Shown one piece after another: positions 58,980 through 64,000 of a stretch of 64,000 nucleotides of DNA. The DNA is taken from contig JAVXUO010002367.1 of assembly GCA_033065855.1 (NCBI GenBank), positions 1-64,000 of the forward strand, in the 5' to 3' direction. Under the pieces are notes generated by a model. That model saw nothing but the letters and a program-made list of their open reading frames with translations. It did no database searches and was not told where the DNA came from. Both the position numbers and the translations under genes were made by a program. The stretch comes from Escallonia rubra (Eukaryota; Streptophyta; Magnoliopsida; Escalloniales; Escalloniaceae). Position 1 is the stretch's first letter. Each line of letters starts with the position of its first letter.

Positions 58980-60002
58980 TAGATGTGTCAAAGGGCCGGA
59001 CTTGGGCCGGCCCAGCCCGGGCCCAGAGGGCCAGGAAACGGGCCAGGCCAAACAGGACTTCGAGCCCCAAAAAAGGCTCGGGCCCAAAGTTGAGAAATCC
59101 AAGCCCTGTCCAAGCCTAAGCCCAAGCCCTAGGCCCTAATTTTAGGGCCGATCCCGGGCCCTTTTTTTTATATATTCTTATTTTTGTGTTGCAAAAATAT
59201 TAACACATGAAATAAATTTTTTGATAGACCTTTCTCCTTTTATGCGAGCTTGGGACCGGTTACTTGTAATTTTGGGAAAGCAATTAATCATTTTCATCTA
59301 ATCCATCTGCTCCTACTTTCTCTTATCAAACATTTTGCATTTTTTCTTGACAATTCTACTTAATTTCATACCACTACTTTTTGTTATCTAAACTCAACAA
59401 TTGATACCTACAAGGTTACAAAACTTTTTCCAATGATATCTCTAAAAATTTCACTCAAACATACCTCTAACTTTGCATTTTACATAGTATTAAGTATCTC
59501 ATTAGAAGCATGCATCATTAGACCACTTTTATTATGAACTTTTTCGTACTTTCTGAAATTATGTTTCCCATTTTCATTGCCAAAATTGTGTTGTTTCTAA
59601 TTCCTAAGCAAACAAAAATGTATTTTCTCTTCATAATTCCATGAAATTAGTACAGAAGAGGATTGCAAGTAAAATTTGATAAAGAAGTAGAAATCATCAT
59701 CATGAGCTGAAAAGAAATGTGCATGTCAAAAAAGTTAAAAAAAAGAAAAAAAGTACGAGGCAGAGAGAGAGAGAGAGTGTGAGGCATGAGAAAGAAGGGG
59801 AAAGAAAAAAAAAGTGACTCAAAATGGTTTAGAGCCAGATTTATGGCCAAAGGGTTGGGCCAAAATATGGCCAGAAATCGGGCCGGGCCGGGCTTTTTTG
59901 AAAATTTTCATGGCCTGATGGATGAGGGCCGCACTGTTCACCACTTAGGGCTGGGCCAGCCTGGGCCGACCCGCGGGCGGCCTGTCCCTTTTGACATCTC
60001 TA
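58980..60002. mobile_element. Non-autonomous hAT-type element
   Basis: Inverted ends: left TAGATGTGTCAAAGGGCCGG, right (reversed) TAGAGATGTCAAAAGGGACA. Perfect 8-bp target duplication TGTCAACG (58972-58979, 60003-60010), the hAT length. Subterminal GGGCC/GGCCC repeats crowd both ends, probably transposase-binding sites. AT-rich middle, no transposase. Confidence 0.85.
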
Positions 60003-60010
60003 TGTCAACG

Positions 60011-60424
60011 GTTAATATTACTATTACTGATCACGGCCCTATGAAATGTCAAATGTTTTGAATAAAAATGTCTCATGCCCGACGCGAGCTTTGCTTTTGC
60101 TCGTGCCTGAAAAGGAACGGTATGTGAACCAAACGGGCTAGGGCTAGTCATTCTGTTCAGTTAAGAGACACGTAATTGATTCCGTCGGAGTCCGAAAATG
60201 GAACCATTTTGGCAGTGTGAAACGTGTCATTTGAAATCCAAGTTCTCAAGGCCCCCCGCCAATCCAACGGCCACAAGCGGCCCAAACACGTCAACTGAAT
60301 TTTGCTAATTGTAAATGTAACTCCCACCCCCCTAAACCTTTACGAGATCATCACTCGCGAGTCCACAGATCCCGACAGCCTTCCGAGCTCTCAGCAGCTC
60401 TCTACTATCTCTACGCCGGCGAAA
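60011..60424 (+). promoter_or_regulatory. Upstream region of the NEF1-like gene
   Basis: About 410 bp between the hAT element and the NEF1 start codon; must include the promoter or leader. The leader is pyrimidine-rich just before the ATG. No clear TATA box. Confidence 0.4.
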
Positions 60425-63400
60425 ATGTTGCCGCCGGAGCTCCAGCCCCGTCTATTCCGCCCCTACATCTCCTCCTCCTTGAGCGCCCCTTCCTTCCCCA
60501 CCACCTTCAGCAACGGCTTCTCCCCCGACCGAAACCCTAATTCCGGCCCTGCCCGCGGCAGATCCCTAAACAACTCCCGATTCTCGCCCTCCTCCTTCGT
60601 CCACAACGCCAGGATCGCTGTCGCCCTCGTCCCCGTCGCCACCTTCCTCCTCGACCTCGGCGGCACCCCAGTCGTCGCCGCCCTAACCCTAGGCCTCATG
60701 ATCTCCTACATCCTCGACTCTCTCAACTTCAAGTCCGGCTCCTTCTTTGCCGTCTGGTTCTCTCTCCTCTCCGCCCAGATCGCGTTCTTCTTCACCTCCT
60801 CCCTCTTCGCTACTTTCAATTCGGTTCCTCTAGCCCTCTTGTCGTCGTTCCTCTGCGCCCACGCCAACTTCCTTATTGGTGTTTGGGCTTCCCTTCAGTT
60901 CAAGTGGATTCAAATTGAGTACCCTACCATCGCGCTCGCCCTCGAACGCCTTTTATTCGCCTGCGTTCCCTTTATTGCCTCGACCATTTTCACGTGGGCT
61001 ACTGTATCCGCCGTCGGTATGAACAACGCTTCTTACTATCTAATGGTGTTTAGTTGCGTTTTCTACTGGCTGTTTTCGATTCCCAGAGTGTCGTCGTTTA
61101 AGTCAAAACAAGAGGTTAAATATCACGGCGGTGAAGTTCCTGAAGAGAATTATATCCTCGGCCAGCTCGAGTGCTGTGTTCACACCTTGTATCTGCTGTT
61201 CTTCCCGCTGCTGTTTCACGTTGCCTCTCACTACAGTGTTGTTTTTAGCTCGGTGTATTCTGTTTGTGATTTGTTGCTTCTGTTCTTCGTTCCTTTCTCG
61301 TTTCAACTGTATGCTTCGACTAGGGGTGCGCTGTGGTGGGTTACTAAGAATGAGAGCCAGGTGCACAGCATTCGTGTTGTGAATGGCGCTGTTGCTTTGG
61401 TGATTGTTGTACTTTGCTTGGAGGTTAGAGTGGTTTTCCACTCGTTTGGCCGGTACATTCAGGTGCCGCCGCCGCTAAATTATATTCTTGTGACGGTTAC
61501 TATGCTTGGAGGGGCTGCTGCTGCTGGTGCTTTTGCAGTTGGCATCATTGCAGATTCTCTTAGTGCAGTGGTCTTCACTGGTCTGGCTGTCATAGCCAGT
61601 AATGCTGGAGCAATTGTTGTGGGATTTCCTACTTTGGTACGCGTTAATCTGTTATTGCTTTCAATACCATTGGCTAAGCTGTACTTTTTATGTTATAGCT
61701 GTATTAGGCTGCATACTTTTAGTTTGCTACACGAGTTTGTAACTGTTTATATTCTTATTAAAAAACGTGTGAGGAATCTTCAAACATGGCATTGCAGTTA
61801 CAATGGAGCTTGTATTACTATTTAAGAAAAATGCTTTTGTATCTGTCCTTAAATTAGGAGTACCCTTATATTTCTCTCATTTTGAATTAGTACGGAAAGA
61901 GCGGAAGCTTTATTTCGCTCATAGATGACCACAAGAGGAAGAATAGCTAATTTTAAGATGCTTTATGGTCTTGAGTTCCAGTTTTGAGGAACCTGTTACG
62001 TGCTGTCAAAGGTTCCGTTAGATCAACTTCATGCCGCGCCCATCTTCTCGGCTGGCATATTACGCACTCGTATCTCCGTCTCCGTCTCCGTCTCAGCCAA
62101 ACCAACCCTTCTTTCTTTTTGTGCAGTTCTAATTGATCTTTCTCTTACTACTTCTGCTGCAGTGGCCAAGTAGGCAGTCGCCAGCGACTAATCACTCGTG
62201 TGATCGTCCCACCTATATATATGTAAATGATGCAACTTTTAGTTTTGTTTAAGTTAGTAATTGTGACACTTTTTGTCCAAAATACTTTCTTCTTGCCTCT
62301 TCGTCCAAGTTTCAGTTGAGAAACAATGGCAACATTGAATTAGTTAGTAATTTCTAATTTTCTGACAGCAAATTTGGGTTTTCTAGGTACTATCATTTTT
62401 GCATTTCCATCTTGCAAAAATACTATGTGCTTAGATATTTTATAATCTGTATGTACATAAGGCATCTATTTTAGACAAATATTATACGGCACATGGGTAT
62501 GAAGATGCAAGTGATTCTGAGAATTGAATGTGCATGCCACCAAGATGTGGTTGCAATTATCTTTTATACGCACCCTCTCTTTGGTCGAAGGCGTCAAAGA
62601 GCTCACGGAACAGTTGAAGGTTAGCACCCTCTCTTTGTGGCACATCTGGTGGGAGAGGAACAACCATGCTTTTGATGGTTTGGAGATGCCTAATCAATCG
62701 TTGCTTTCTTCTGGCCTGTCTCTTCTTATATTCTGGCTTAAGCAGTTCCGTGGATCAGGTTGTGAAATGATAGATTTTGTGCATGATTTCTACCCAGGAC
62801 CAGCTATGTAATTCCCTGAATGGTTTTGGGAGGTGTTCCTTTGGAGGCTTTTTCGTGTAAGTCCAGATCACTTTCTTGGTGCTTTGGACCTTTCTCTTAC
62901 ACGTGTTGCCTCCCCTATTGTTTTTTCCCTTAAACAATCACTACTTATGAAAATAACTTAATATGCTCATCTATTAATCAATAATTGTACACCCCAAAAA
63001 AGAGACAGTTTTACCGAGAGACATAAAGGAGATAGTCTCTTAAAAGATTTGTGTGTGAGAGAGGGAGGGAGGGAGCAGGTCTTATGACATTGCAGGGCCT
63101 GGGAGGGTTGATATACGCAGCCTTACCCACTTTTGTGATGAGACTGTTTCCGAGTTACAAACCTGTGAACTATGTCTATTATGTTGAGGTCTTAACTTTG
63201 AATTAGCAATAAATTCAGGTCTTACCGTGCAATTGTTCCTCCGTTCTGACTCCGTTCATCCTAAATGTCTTCAACCAAGTAGCATATCATGTATCTAAAA
63301 TGTACAAGTGGTGCAATAATATGTACCACGCAACACATATCAGGTGCAACATCCTTTCCAATCTGAGTATTTGGTACAACGACCTCCTTAAAGTGACGTG

Positions 63401-64000
63401 GGTTCTGTGACTTAGATAAATGTAGCAGCCTGATATTGTTGGTTGTATTTTATCTGTGTGTTAAAAAGTAGTCTTTGACAGCCTTAAAAGAGCTTTGTTG
63501 GTTCCGAAAATTTCAGCTATGGCCATGTGACTCCGTATCCTGTTATTACTGATTGCGGATAAGCTGATCTTGCACGTGCTAAAGTTATTATGTCCTATCT
63601 TACTTCATTTGGGATTTAGGTGTGTCCATCAGTGAAAAAAGACGTATCAAAGGATGCAGTTCAATGCCAGATTGGCATTGCTTCCCACCATAAACCACCC
63701 TAATGTTGTATGACTAGTTGGATCAGGAGCAAGGATCAGGAAGATTGAGTAGGGGTCTCTAATTAAAAATTTTCTGGAGTCATCCAAGCAATCCACCTAC
63801 TTCTGTTGATCACTTGTTCCATAAACGACTGAACCACCCCCGTCCCGTACGCGGGGGAAAGCATTGGTGGAATAGCGGAGCAGAAGTGGTATCTCGTGTC
63901 CTAGCAAAATAATCTTCTCTTAGTTCTGGTAGGGCCGTCAATTTAGTCAAGTTACCTTTTTCAGCAGCCTCCACACTGTAGTCTAGAATGGTTCTATTGG
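60425..64000 (+). CDS. NEF1: NO EXINE FORMATION 1 (NEF1)-like membrane protein, 5' part (cut by right edge)
   Basis: Plant membrane protein needed for pollen exine formation and linked in Arabidopsis to plastid lipid metabolism. Exon 1 is 60425-61636 (404 codons, phase 0), ending in TTG/GTACGC. It begins MLPPELQPRLFRPYI, has a Ser/Pro-rich region, then FVHNARIAVALVPVATFLLD and a run of hydrophobic segments. NEF1 marks include SLQFKWIQIEYPTIALALER, KSKQEVKYHGGEVPEENYIL, LYASTRGALWWVTKN, GRYIQVPPPLNYILV and AGAIVVGFPTL. The Arabidopsis protein is about 1120 residues, so roughly a third is here. The next exon is not found before 64000; the visible sequence to the edge (61637-64000) is intron 1 containing repeat remnants. 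The coding part in this window is only 60425-61636. Confidence 0.9.
62560..62815 (+). mobile_element. LINE (non-LTR) reverse-transcriptase C-terminal remnant in NEF1 intron 1
   Basis: The frame reads LSLWHIWWERNNHAFDGLEM and, further on, LLSSGLSLLIFWLKQF, matching the W.IW.ERN.R.F.G...L......L.FW pattern found at the C-terminal end of plant LINE ORF2 proteins. It is a short fragment without catalytic domains. Confidence 0.6.
63070..63180 (-). mobile_element. SINE-like dispersed repeat in NEF1 intron 1
   Basis: On the minus strand it contains CGGAAACAGTCTCATC, GGGTAAGGCTGCGTATATCA and ACCCTCCCAGGCCCTGCA, the order seen in a repeat widespread in dicot genomes (GGAAACAGCCTCT, GGTAAGGCTGCGTACAT, GACCCTCCC). 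Ends and target duplication are not resolved. Confidence 0.5.

Noticed and set aside
60302-60424. Upstream extension of the NEF1 frame
   Set aside because: It has no ATG before 60425, and the family N-terminus starts with the M(L/I)PPELQPR motif encoded from 60425.

Overview
This window is nuclear DNA from a eudicot plant. It carries six full or partial plant-type multi-exon genes and one intronless gene, with GT-AG (and two GC-AG) introns. Introns are AT-rich, (GT)n/(GA)n microsatellites are common, and non-autonomous DNA transposons with terminal inverted repeats (TIRs) are abundant. The species cannot be named from the sequence. One base is unresolved (n at 13867).

Genes, left to right: (1) the 5' part of an INDETERMINATE-DOMAIN (IDD) C2H2 zinc-finger transcription factor, minus strand, cut by the left edge; (2) a nine-exon HAK5-like cluster I KUP/HAK/KT potassium transporter, minus, 6687-10599; (3) an intronless DEAD-box helicase of the PRP28/RH21 type, plus, 21214-23355; (4) a small B12D/NDUFA4-like membrane protein gene, minus, 26736-27560; (5) RETINOBLASTOMA-RELATED (RBR), 18 coding exons, plus, 28678-35377, with an E2F-type site upstream; (6) a GH3.17-like acyl-acid amido synthetase, four exons, plus, 47593-50860; (7) exon 1 of NO EXINE FORMATION 1 (NEF1), plus, from 60425, with the rest beyond the right edge. 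They are ordinary housekeeping, cell-cycle, hormone and transport genes and do not form a pathway cluster.

The space between genes holds most of the unusual structure. There are hAT MITEs with 8-bp target duplications (2203-2817, 58980-60002) and MULE-type elements with 9-10 bp target duplications, several carrying GC-rich filler (3358-4498, 12512-13509, 13625-14611 and their second copies, 37297-38889). A tRNA-derived SINE lies at 5196-5332. A 4.2-kb tandem duplication spans 11209-19623, and its junction carries a short copied insert. A compound GC-rich repeat element occurs twice (19091-20665 and 55905-57230). A TIR element is tandemly trimerised at 40781-42691, a ~0.5-kb tandem array lies 0.3 kb downstream of GH3.17 (51165-52680), and an 83-bp retroposon has 29-bp flanking repeats (55320-55460).

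I found no convincing new multi-gene system. The best leads are structural: the duplication junction, the interleaved MULE termini, the TIR trimer, the two GC-AG introns and an RBR splice acceptor preceded by a run of A. All exon coordinates come from reading splice sites and checking that phase is kept; no alignment, expression data or database search was available.
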